Origin: Strigamia acuminata
Lineage: Eukaryota > Arthropoda > Chilopoda > Geophilomorpha > Linotaeniidae
Reading direction: 5' to 3'
DNA length: 64,000 nucleotides
Assembly: GCA_949358305.1 (NCBI GenBank)
Contig: OX442315.1
Span: 7,342,427-7,406,426 of the forward strand
Shown: positions 1 through 9,431 of the stretch, piece after piece
Position numbering within the stretch: the stretch's first letter is position 1
Layout of the letters: every line of letters starts with the position of its first letter
Notes under the pieces: model-generated
What the model saw: the letters and a program-made list of their open reading frames with translations, nothing else
The model's database searches: none
What the model was told of the DNA's origin: nothing
Position numbers and translations under genes: made by a program

Positions 1-440
1 GCAAAATGTTTCACCCATGTTGCAAAATGTTTCACCCATGATGCAAAATGTTTCACCCATGTTGCAAAATGTTTCACCCATGATGCAAAATGTTTCACCC
101 TTGTTGCAAAATGTTTCACCCATGTTGCAAAATGTTTCACCCTTGTTGCAAAATGTTTCACCCTTGTTGCAAAATGTTTCACCCATGTTGCAAAATGTTT
201 CACCCTTGTTGCAAAATGTTTCACCCATGTTGCAAAATGTTTCACCCTTGTTGCAAAATGTTTCACCCATGTTGCAAAATGTTTCACCCATGATGCAAAA
301 TGTTTCACCCATGTTGCAAAATGTTTCACCCTTGTTGCAAAATGTTTCACCCATGTTGCAAAATGTTTCACCCTTGTTGCAAAATGTTTCACCCATGTTG
401 CAAAATGTTTCATCCTTGTTGCAAAACCCGTTTCACCCTT
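1..440. repeat. 21-bp satellite array
   Basis: About twenty head-to-tail copies of a 21-bp unit with core TTGCAAAATGTTTCACCC, alternating mainly between CATG and CTTG variants. The unit is a multiple of three and stop-free, so it yields an open frame repeating seven residues, which I do not regard as coding. The same satellite family reappears in opposite orientation at 6584-6880. The array is cut by the left window edge. Confidence 0.97.
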
Positions 441-2575
441 TTATTTATTTCCACGGGATTTATTTATTTCCACGGGATTTATTTATTTCCACGGGATTTA
501 TTTATTTCCACGGGATTTATTTATTTCCACGGGATTTATTTATTTCCTCGGGATTTATTTATTTCCACGGGATTTATTTATTTCCACGGGATTTATTTAT
601 TTCCACGGGATTTATTTATTTTCACGCGATTTATTTATTTCCACGCGATTTATTTATTTCCACGGGATTTATTTATTTCCACGGGATTTATTTCTTTCCA
701 CGGGATTTATTTATTTCCACGGGTTTTATTTATTTCCACGGGATTTATTTATTTCCACGGGATTTGTTTATTTCCACGGGATTTATTTATTTCCACGGGA
801 TTTATTTATTTCCACGGGATTCGTTTATTTCCACGGGATTTATTTATTTCCACGGGATTTCTTTATTTCCACGAGATTTATTTATTTCCACGGGATTTAT
901 TTGTTTCCACGAGATTTATTTATTTCCACGGGATTTATTTATTTCCACGGGATTTATTTGTTTCCACGGGATTTATTTATTTCCACGGGATTTATTTGTT
1001 TCCACGAGATTTATTTATTTCCACGGGATTTATTTGTTTCCACGGGATTTATTTATTTCCACGGGATTTATTTGTTTCCACGGGATTTATTTGTTTCCAC
1101 GGGATTTATTTGTTTCCACGGGATTTATTTATTTCCACGGGATTTATTTGTTTCCACGGGATTTATTTATTTCCACGGGATTTATTTGTTTCCACGGGAT
1201 TTATTTATTTCCACGGGATTTGTTTGTTTCCACGAGATTTATTTATTTCCACGGGAATTGTTTATTTCCACGGGATTTGTTTATTTCCACGCGATTTATT
1301 CATTTCCACGGGATTTGTTTATTTCCACGGGATTTATTTATTTCCACGGGATTTATTCATTTCCACGGGATTTGTTTATTTCCACGGGATTTATTTATTT
1401 CCACGGGATTTGTTTATTTCCACGCGATTTATTCATTTCCAACGGGATTCGTTTATTTCCACGGAATTTCTTTATTTCCACGGGATTTCTTTATTTCCAC
1501 GAGATTTATTTATTTCCACGGGATTTATTTGTTTCCACGAGATTTATTTATTTCCACGGGATTTATTTATTTCCACGGGATTTATTTGTTTCCACGGGAT
1601 TTATTTATTTCCACGGGATTTATTTGTTTCCACGAGATTTATTTATTTCCACGGGATTTATTTGTTTCCACGGGATTTATTTATTTCCACGGGATTTATT
1701 TGTTTCCACGGGATTTATTTGTTTCCACGGGATTTATTTGTTTCCACGGGATTTATTTATTTCCACGGGATTTATTTGTTTCCACGGGATTTATTTATTT
1801 CCACGGGATTTATTTGTTTCCACAGGATTTATTTATTTCCACGGGATTTGTTTGTTTCCACGAGATTTATTTATTTCCACGGGAATTGTTTATTTCCACG
1901 GGATTTGTTTATTTCCACGCGATTTATTCATTTCCACGGGATTTGTTTATTTCCACGGGATTTATTTATTTCCACGGGATTTATTCATTTCCACGGGATT
2001 TGTTTATTTCCACGGGATTTATTTATTTCCACGGGATTTATTTATTTCCACGGGATTTGTTTATTTCCACGCGATTTATTCATTTCCAACGGGATTCGTT
2101 TATTTCCACGGAATTTCTTTATTTCCACGGGATTTCTTTATTTCCACGAGATTTATTTATTTCCACGGGATTTCTTCATTTCCACGAGATTTATTTATTT
2201 CCCCGGGATTTATTTTCAAGGGATTTCCTCGAAATTTATTTGCGCGAGGTTTCCATGGGATTTCCACGAAATTTATTTGCACAGGATTTATTTGCTCCGG
2301 GTTTCCATGGGATTTCCACGAAATTTATTTGCACCGGATTTCCATGGGATTTCCACAGAATTTATTTATTTCCACAAGATTTATTTATTTCCACGGGATT
2401 TATTTATTTCCATGGGATTTATTTATTTCCATGGGATTTATTTCCATGGGATTTATACAGGATTTATTTCCACGGGATTTATTTATTTCCACAGTATTTC
2501 CATGGGATTTCCACAGGATTTATTTCCACAGTATTTCCATGGGATTTCCACAGGATTTATTTCCACTGGATTTAT
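441..2575. repeat. 19-bp minisatellite with higher-order structure
   Basis: More than 100 copies of a 19-bp unit (TTTATTTATTTCCACGGGA with single-base variants), clean to about 2200 and then degenerate. Because 19 is not a multiple of three and the unit has no stop in any phase, all three forward frames stay open for hundreds of codons; these frames are not genes. Rare variants recur in the same order about 630-650 bp apart (for example GGGAATTG at 1253 and 1881, CCAACGGG at 1439 and 2086), so larger blocks were duplicated. Confidence 0.97.
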
Positions 2576-2594
2576 TTATGCGCCACAGCAACAT

Positions 2595-2613
2595 CCCCCC
2601 CCCCCCCCCCCCC
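2595..2613. repeat. C19 homopolymer
   Basis: Uninterrupted run of 19 C at the end of the minisatellite block. The remaining sequence up to the next gene is its 3' flank, which carries AATAAA on the minus strand about 2715-2720. Confidence 0.95.
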
Positions 2614-2733
2614 GTGGTCGGGTACAGCTAGTATTCAATAAATTTTTGCAATAAAATGCTAAATTTTAATCAGCAGCAACTGCAACCCCAAAAATACATG
2701 ATAAAACATCTGCTTTTATTAACAATCAATCAA

Positions 2734-4023
2734 TCAATCAATCCAGAAGTGTCTGACCTTCAAATCCAAATTCTTACTCTTAACGTAGCTTACAATTTCA
2801 TCGTAAGCCGCCAAACCGATATTTCTACATAGATTGCACACCAACTTCTCTAACGGATTCCGCATCTCCAACAACTTAAAAATCGAACTCAAACCAATCG
2901 AATCGCACGCGTAAAGATCTAAAACCTTGAGATTCCGAAAAGCATTCAATCCTACAAGTTGCAAAACCAAATTATCATTAAAAGTTTGGCAACTAAAAAG
3001 AACTATTTCCTCCACATTCAAACACTGCTCAAACAACACGCGGTAATCAGTATTAACAAACATCGAATCGATTTCCAAGCGACGTAAATTCCTGAACGGA
3101 ACATGCGCAGTTTCGGCTTCGTTAAAAATCGTGCAGTAAGTGAGTTTCAACTCTTCTAACTTCGGACAGAAGCGATCAACGAGTCGAAGACTCACCACTC
3201 TGACGCCCAAAAGGTGTAGAGAAGTCAACCGTTGCAACCACCCGCACAGCACGTCGTATTCGCATTTGTGCAGCGCTATTACGGTGGCGCCATCTACCGA
3301 CAAACTGGTCAACTTGGGAAAAATTGTAAAGAGAATAGCGAGATCTCGGCTACTTTTCACAACACCGGACGTTTCTTCTAAGGAATAAGTGCGCAGTTGT
3401 CGTTTTAACGTGGGAAATAAATTGTGATCGTTATTAAACACTTTTAAAACGGGCAATTGGTTTAGAATCCAAAAGCAGCCGTCAGATGTCGCGCAAGTTC
3501 TGCGGACGTTCAGGTACTCGAGTTTGACGCACGGGGCCAACGAAGCGAGCCCATTATCGGTGATTTTTCTGCAGGAATTCAAGTCGAGGTGCGTTAATCG
3601 CCGGCAATTTCGTCCGATTTCGGCCGCAATGTCGTCCGTGCATTCCGATCTCTCCGATAAGTTTAGACGCTGGATTTGCGGCAAATGTTGTAGCAGTTTG
3701 ATCACGTGTCCGGGCGGGAATTCATTGAGGTTTGACAAGTTCAAATCGACGAGGTTCGTACAAACGTGGCCGATTTTATCGAATAAAAGATCCAGCGGGA
3801 GATCGAACCAATGCAAGCGCTGCAGCAACGTCGTGCCGGAATGAATAAAAACGTTAGATTTTAAATATTTTTGATTCCCGCATTTAAGTTGACACAATTG
3901 TTCGTATATTGTGCGAGTAAACACGCGCGGGTACGGTCGTTCCGCTAATTTTGGTTGCAAAACGTCGAAGTTATTTATGATCTTGTTTAAACACAATTCT
4001 TGCAGGTTTTTCTGGTATGGCAT
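2734..4023 (-). CDS. VHL-box-like LRR protein A (429 aa), intact
   Basis: Intact single-exon ORF of the local LRR family. The start MPYQK matches the start of the 36044-37246 and 43894-45183 paralogues. Residues 7-15 (LQELCLNKI) fit a BC box and residues 32-39 (PRVFTRTI) fit a Cul2 box. The rest is about a dozen degenerate cysteine-containing (AMN1/FBXL-type) LRRs, best seen around 135-175 (LTHLDLNSCRKITDNGLASL). There is no signal peptide or membrane segment. From family knowledge it could be a substrate receptor of a Cullin-2/Elongin-BC ubiquitin ligase; that role is inferred. An AATAAA lies about 14 bp after the stop. Part of this gene and its 3' flank is duplicated in inverted orientation at 4262-4615. 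Confidence 0.85.
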   Translation of the reverse strand: MPYQKNLQELCLNKIINNFDVLQPKLAERPYPRVFTRTIYEQLCQLKCGNQKYLKSNVFIHSGTTLLQRLHWFDLPLDLLFDKIGHVCTNLVDLNLSNLNEFPPGHVIKLLQHLPQIQRLNLSERSECTDDIAAEIGRNCRRLTHLDLNSCRKITDNGLASLAPCVKLEYLNVRRTCATSDGCFWILNQLPVLKVFNNDHNLFPTLKRQLRTYSLEETSGVVKSSRDLAILFTIFPKLTSLSVDGATVIALHKCEYDVLCGWLQRLTSLHLLGVRVVSLRLVDRFCPKLEELKLTYCTIFNEAETAHVPFRNLRRLEIDSMFVNTDYRVLFEQCLNVEEIVLFSCQTFNDNLVLQLVGLNAFRNLKVLDLYACDSIGLSSIFKLLEMRNPLEKLVCNLCRNIGLAAYDEIVSYVKSKNLDLKVRHFWID

Positions 4024-4261
4024 AATAATTAAAGTTTCGTGAACAAGGTGTTTTTATGTTAACATATACGATGATAAAATTATCTATGGAACTAAGTATA
4101 CACGTGGTCATCTGGTCAAGTGTCTGACCCTTTTCATCTTTGCACGCAGTGCACGGAAATACGTTTTATTAGTTGCGCACACGTTTGAAAAAAGTGATTG
4201 GCAATACAGTGTCGCCATCTTCAGTCTTTTTCAGCCGTTTTCTGCGAACCAAGTTTTATTT

Positions 4262-4615
4262 TATTTAAAAACTATCACAATTTATTTCCCACATTAAAAC
4301 GACAACTGCGCACGTATTCCAAAGAAGAAACGTCCGGCGTTGTGAAGAGCAGCCGAGACCTCGCTATTCTCTTCACGATTTTCCCCAAGTTGACCAGTTT
4401 GTCGGTAGATGGCGCCACCGTAATGGCGCTGCACAAATGCGAATACAATTCGTTGTGCGGTTGCAAAGATTGACTTTTCTACACCTTTTGGGTGTCAGAT
4501 TGGTGAATCTTCGACTCGTTGATTGATTGTTAATAAAATCGGATGTTTTATCATGTATATTTGCGGCTGCAGTTGCTGTCGATTAAAATTTAGCATTTTA
4601 ATACAAAAATTCTGC
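4262..4615 (+). pseudogene. LRR gene fragment, inverted partial copy of gene A
   Basis: From about 4265 the plus strand matches the middle of gene A (reading HNLFPTLKRQLRTYS, then FTIFPKLTSLSVDGATV). It is cut by a small deletion near 4460 that puts a stop in frame, then jumps directly to the 3' flank of gene A (4523-4615 matches the reverse complement of about 2636-2740, including AATAAA). N- and C-terminal coding parts are missing. It is a dead internal-deletion copy. Confidence 0.85.
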
Positions 4616-4870
4616 AATAATTTTCAAGATAATCCACCAATAAAATCGACTTATTTTTATCTCGTATAACGTTGCTTAGACGTTGGTATTATTCATATAC
4701 AAATACAAACTGCTCGTTGCACATTACCGTATATTTGCAAATAGCGCACCCGTGCGCTATTTGCCAAAAAAATTTAACCCGCGCGCTATTAGAGGCCCGC
4801 GCTTTATTTCTAAAATGAAAAATTTCAACATTACGTATGGGTGACGAATTGATTAAAAAATGTGTTTAAT

Positions 4871-5698
4871 TTATTCTGAATCGATTAGCACTTCATTTTC
4901 CTCGTTTTCCTCATCGCCTTCTTCGACACGATATTCAATTTGACCCTGGGAACTGTTGTTTTCACGAAAATTCTGTATTAATGTCCATGCATCTCTACAT
5001 GGCTGGCCATCTTTTATGCAGTGGATCAAATTATCCTCACTGCCGTCCGTACTGGTGGTCAGGCCACAAACTTTGAAACTATTTACGATTAATTCAGTTG
5101 GCAAACGTTCCCAAGCCTTGACAATCCATTCTGCCAACAATCGTCGACTAGGAGGCTTTAAGTTATTGCCACCTTTTGTGTATTGTTTGTTCTCGTCTCC
5201 CGCCATCCACTCTGCATAATATTCCGCTAAGTAACCTTTGAAAGGTTTATTCCAGCACACATCTGGAGCCTGGATATACTTCGTTGTTCCCCCTGGAATG
5301 ACTGCCATTACACTGTTAAAACCCTTAAAATGTTTTTTTGTTTTTTCGCTGATGTGGCATCGAAAAGAGTCCCAAACCAGCATTCGTTTTTTAAATGAAA
5401 TTGTTTTGACAATGCGGTTTAGCCAATCGATTGTATTTTCGTTATTGAACCAGCCGTTTACACTGGAAACAACAACTCCCCCCTTCAAATTACAGTCATC
5501 GTCAACATGCCGAACGCACCGAGTTTGGAAAGAATGTGCGTAGACACTGTCATCTCCAATTTTGCACACAACCCGAAGGCGGCCGTGTGTGATCTCTGCG
5601 CAACTCGTCATCTGCGCAGCTTTACTGAGCAGATTTCGGAGTGAGCCAAACGGTTTTGGCCCACTCTTCCCGCACTCTTGATTCCGCTTCCAAACCAT
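4871..5698 (-). pseudogene. DDE_1 (pogo/Tigger-type) transposase, N-terminally truncated
   Basis: 275-codon open frame. The middle shows the second catalytic region (MLVWDSFRCH, about residue 107) and the third (APDVCWNKPFKGYL, about residues 143-156), typical of the DDE_1 superfamily endonuclease of pogo/Tigger/Jerky-like elements. The tail is acidic (EEGDEENEENEV). The usual N-terminal helix-turn-helix/CENP-B-like domains and the first catalytic Asp block are absent upstream, so I call it truncated. The start region is repeated at about 42258-42399 next to the same upstream sequence, so the upstream flank belongs to the element. Confidence 0.75.
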
Positions 5699-5847
5699 TC
5701 ACAATCGTGTCAAACTTATGCTCAGAACCGCTAAGTGTGATCTGTGATATCTGGAAGAATTGAGACTCATTGCTAGTCTGTGCCAACTGTACGGAATAGC
5801 GCCTTTCTGCCTGAATTACTACGTGTAATTTCAGCCATTTCTGTGTG

Positions 5848-6054
5848 AAATTGACATTGAGTTTGCTCTGTCAATTTGAAGGCTTTGTGTCGAGTTTAAC
5901 TCCACAAAGCGATCTGTGTGAAGACGGATTATTACGTCAAGCTTGCTCCGTGATAATCAACCCGCTGTGTGTACGACGTATTCTCGTGTGCTCCACGAGA
6001 AGTTTTAGGTGTATTTAGAGGTAGATTTTTGGCATCGAGTTTACTCTGCCAAAA
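5848..6054 (-). other. Array of five hairpins with a common cap (copy 1)
   Basis: Five consecutive inverted repeats: 5848-5877 (9-bp stem AAATTGACA), 5882-5910 (8-bp stem GCTTTGTG), 5927-5958 (10-bp stem GATTATTACG, one mismatch), 5981-6001 (8-bp stem TTCTCGTG, shortened cap) and 6027-6054 (8-bp stem TTTTGGCA). The stems are unrelated in sequence, while the caps are variants of one 12-13-nt motif, on the minus strand GAGYAARCTCRA. The array lies about 150 bp upstream of the transposase frame. The inverted second copy is at 41899-42111. Confidence 0.85.
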
Positions 6055-6369
6055 TCCCGCGCTCACGCGACGCCATCGACGCCATCTTGACGCCGACCGT
6101 TAATAGTGAGTGTGTCCAAGTACGAGAAGAAGTCAGATCGATCCAGTCATTACAAACTCATTTATTTCTCAATTATCGTGTATTTATAGAACAATTAAAG
6201 CAATCTTATTATTCCTTTACTTTGTGTTAAAATCATTCCCCTAAACAACCATTTGGCCACAGAGTAGAAGTCCTAACGGCATCTTGACGACGATTACTTG
6301 CTAAGTTTAATTAATTTAACAAGTGAAAATCCGGATCGCCGCACATTCAAAGTCTAATATAACGAACAA

Positions 6370-6560
6370 TTTTCAATCTTCACATCCAAGTTATTAATTT
6401 TAATGAACGTTTTAATATCTTTGTAGACCGACCAAGCGAGTAATGTTTCTACCCAAATCAAACTTTAACACATTCAATGCACTCCGCGTTCCCAGCAATT
6501 TAAAGATCGACGTCAAGTTAATTAAATGACAACTAAACTTTAAAAACTTCACTTTTAGAA
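6370..6560 (-). pseudogene. LRR gene C-terminal fragment
   Basis: On the minus strand it reads LTSIFKLLGTRSALN and, after a frame change, a terminal NNLDVKIEN, matching the end of family members (for example LASIKKLLEMQNPLK and KNHNLDLKV). Nothing N-terminal survives: the 21-bp satellite starts directly upstream. Non-functional remnant. Confidence 0.75.
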
Positions 6561-6583
6561 GCACCTGCGGAGCAACAAAGGCG

Positions 6584-6880
6584 AAACATTTTGCAACAAA
6601 GGCAAAACATTTTGCAACAAAGGCGAAACATTTTGCAACAAAGGCGAAACATTTTGCAACAAAGGCGAAACATTTTGCAACAGAGGCGAAACATTTTGCA
6701 ACAAAGGCGATACATTTTGCAACAGAGGCGATACATTTTGCAACAAAGGCGAAACATTTTGCAACAGAGGCGAAACATTTTGCAACAGAGGTGATACATT
6801 TTGCAACAAAGGCGAAACATTTTGCAACAGAGGCGAAACATTTTGCAACAAAAGCGAAACATTTTGCAACAAACATTGCT
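6584..6880. repeat. 21-bp satellite array, inverted relative of 1-440
   Basis: About 13 copies of a 21-bp unit. Its reverse complement TTGCAAAATGTTTCGCC differs from the 1-440 unit by only a few bases. Several frames are stop-free on both strands and are not coding. It abuts an LRR gene remnant. Confidence 0.95.
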
Positions 6881-7138
6881 GAAACAAAGTCAGAAAATAA
6901 TTCCAGAGGTAAATATCAAACATATTCCCATCCATCTGCATAAACTACTACGACATTTCGCCCAAATTCTGCTCCTCAAAGCTTTTTTTTTAAGTCCCTG
7001 GTGCCAAAAACTAAAATATTGATCACATGACAATAGGCGCCATTTTTCAGATTTCGTGTTGTTACCAACAATGCCACGATGTGTAGCGAAGCCATGGGTT
7101 TTGCACAGTTTCGTACGAACAAATCGGTTTAATTCGAC

Positions 7139-8712
7139 ATGCCAGGCAGAAAATCAGTGCTAAGCCTTTTGTGATTGAACCAGGGGCGGATTTAACTTTT
7201 CGGGGGCCCAGGGTTTGAGGTTTTTTCGGGGCCCCTTTCTCAAATTTTTAATAGCAACCTTTCTTCTTTTTTCTTTTTTTAGCAACCTTTTTTTTTTTTT
7301 TTTTTTTTTTTTAGTACATGGTCCAGAGTCTCGGGGGCCCCCTAGAATTTGGGGGCCCGGGGCTCAAGCCCCAATAGCCGGATGCTAGATCCGCCACTGG
7401 TTTGAACATGGCGGCAAACCGATTTGCGGACATACAAAAGCAAGATCGACTAGCGAACCGACCGTTCATGCTTAGGAATAACTTATTTCAAAAACTGTGC
7501 CAGCAATACAAATTCGGATTCACCGATCTACGTTTTCCTTCGAACATTTTCGTCCATCCCGGCGCCACCTAGCTGCACCATTTGTACATGTTCGACCGGC
7601 CAATGATTTCTCTCTACGAAAAGATACAAAAAGTTTGTCCAAACCTCGTCTATTTAAACCTGGAAGAATACGAAGGCGCTCCAGAAATATCGATCGCCGC
7701 CAAGGTCAAACTGATGCAAAATCTACCGAGAATCCAACGTCTAAACCTGTGGTTAAAGGAAGAGTGACCGGATCAAGTGGCCGCTGCGATCGGAAAGAAT
7801 TGTCCACTCTTAACGCATCTTAACATCTCGTATTGTTCGAACGTTACCGACGACGGGCTCCACTCGTTAGGCCGTTGCGACAAAATGGAGTACATGGACG
7901 TGCAATTTGCTCGCGCAACCGTCGACGGCTGCTTGTACCTTCTCGACCAACTGCCAGTGTTAAAAGTGTTAAAATTCAACCGGTGGGGCAAATTGTTCGC
8001 CAGGTTGGCCAAACAGTCGATCAAAAACAAACCTGCGCACACTTATGCCATCGAAAGGCTTCCGGAGATCAACGCCGAGCATATTCCGATCCTGAAGAAC
8101 ATTTTTCCACGACTAAATAGCTTGCGCTTGCTCGGCGACCGCACGCATCTGTATTTTAATATTTTAGTCTGGCCTCAGCGCTTGACGAGTCTGGAGCTAG
8201 TCGACGTCACGCCGGTCAACATTCGACTTATTGACCACACTTGGCCGAGTTTAGAGAGGTTGTCGTTGACGGACTGTACGATTTCCAACACGAGCGACGA
8301 CATCGACAACGCTCCGTTGAAAAAGCTTCGGCGACTGCATTTGCGGTGCAGCAATTCGCATATTACCGAACGACAGATGAAAATGTTGTTGGTGTCGTGT
8401 GAAAGTTTAGAGGAATTGTGCTTTTACGGCTGTCACACGGAACTTTCGGACCGTTTGATTTCCGAACTAATCGAGTCGAACGCGCTGCAAAACGTGAAAA
8501 CCTTGACATTTTCATTTTGCAACTTCATCACTTGCACGTCGATAATGAAATTGGTGCACGCGCAAAACCCAATGGACAAGTTGTTTTTCTGGAGTTGTCA
8601 TCACATTAAAGCGCCAGCTTACGACGAGATTAACGGTTACGCCAGAAGCACAAACTTGGATTTGCAAGTCGAAGAGACCTCTGGCTTTGAGTACACCCCC
8701 TTCCAAAGCTGA
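7139..8712 (+). pseudogene. LRR family pseudogene with hAT-MITE insertion
   Basis: The original start (MPGRKS) is at 7139. A 219-bp MITE plus 8-bp target duplication interrupts codon 14. Subtracting these 227 bp puts the start exactly in frame with the downstream LRR frame. Further lesions are TGA at 7172-7174, TAG at 7570-7572 and TGA at 7765-7767. The remaining frame from 7777 to 8712 is open (about 311 codons) and shows typical LRRs (LTHLNISYCSNVTDDGLHSL). A truncated protein could in principle be made, but the N-terminal VHL-box is lost. AATAAA is near 8776. Confidence 0.9.
7181..7399. mobile_element. hAT-type MITE (219 bp)
   Basis: Starts CAGGGGCGGATTTA and ends with the complement of CAGTGGCGGATCTA, giving near-perfect terminal inverted repeats. 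It is flanked by 8-bp direct repeats GATTGAAC (7173-7180) and GTTTGAAC (7400-7407), 7 of 8 identical, which is the hAT signature. The interior is rich in GGGGCCC runs and a T tract. No coding capacity. Confidence 0.88.
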
Positions 8713-8874
8713 TTTGCAATACAATTAATTACAAATGTAAACTATCTGCAAAGTCTCCTAGCGACAAAAAAAGGAATAAAGTTTTGTTATTCTAATGTCA
8801 ATATGGATTTGCATAATTCAAGAATTCTTTTTAATTTTCTTTCTCTGGACGTTTTAATGTGAGTACTGTGGCAG

Positions 8875-9282
8875 TTACTGACCACTTGGACAAGCGCCAA
8901 TTGGTCCAATGATTGGACAAGGAAGATAATCCGGAGACCGGAAGTCACCTGGAACGAACAGCTTTTTAACACGAGCGGTCAAATCGACCATTTTACTTCT
9001 ACCAACCACGCGGTCGAAGGAATCCCATAAAGGAATGCCAATCCATTGCCGAAACGTATAGCCGAGACGTTCCTCGAAGAAGGCAGCAGTCGTCAGAACG
9101 TTTAGAAGACATTCGAGCGACGTTTTTGCGGCGCGAATCCGTCCGGTTAGTCCGGAGACCTCGCGGGCACAATAACCAAGCTGTGGATTCCGAACACACA
9201 ACTGTAAGTCCATTCCTTTTGCCAAATCCAATGTGTTTATTGTAAAATAAATCATTGTTGTATTTTTAAATAATTGAATCAA
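8875..9282 (-). CDS. hypothetical ORF (135 codons)
   Basis: Single open frame between an LRR pseudogene and an LRR gene. I do not recognise it. An internal Met at 9210 gives a 112-residue alternative, and a possible 3' splice site (TTACAG) lies just after it, so this may be the last exon of a spliced gene. It has a mixed, protein-like composition (for example FEERLGYTFRQWIGIPLWDS), and no membrane segment or signal peptide is obvious. No AATAAA is seen shortly downstream on this strand. It may equally be a chance ORF or a remnant. Confidence 0.35.
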   Translation of the reverse strand: MIQLFKNTTMIYFTINTLDLAKGMDLQLCVRNPQLGYCAREVSGLTGRIRAAKTSLECLLNVLTTAAFFEERLGYTFRQWIGIPLWDSFDRVVGRSKMVDLTARVKKLFVPGDFRSPDYLPCPIIGPIGACPSGQ

Positions 9283-9431
9283 TTTCCTCGTTTCACAAAA
9301 TGCCTAGGACATACATTGAATTTGTTAATTAAATCACTTTTACTTCTCGATTTCAGAGATCGTAATCGGCGCCATTTTGACGAAGTTTCTGTTGCCAAGA
9401 GTGTGATTGGCATCTGATCTCTACAGACGAC

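Larger units (their letters stand above)
4727..6343 (-). mobile_element. pogo-like DNA transposon copy (boundaries partly inferred)
   Basis: One end is supported at 4727: TA followed by CCGTATATTTGCAAATAGCG, a terminus shared with the MITE at 57997-58337. The other end is supported by a second inverted copy (41627-42399), which starts at the same sequence, TGCGGCGATCC on the element's forward strand. The two ends are not inverted repeats of each other, so the unit may be composite or internally rearranged. It contains a DDE transposase fragment and, upstream of it, the five-hairpin array. It lies just downstream of the LRR fragment 6370-6560. Confidence 0.6.

Noticed and set aside
17-2654. 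Three very long forward open frames (576-874 codons)
   Set aside because: They are stop-free translations of the 21-bp and 19-bp satellites. All frames are open because the unit lacks stops in every phase; no splice sites, start context or non-repeat domain.
6412-6941. Several open frames on both strands rich in LLQNVSP-, FVAKCFA- and RRNILQQ-type repeats
   Set aside because: Translations of the 21-bp satellite; open on both strands, no independent evidence of coding.
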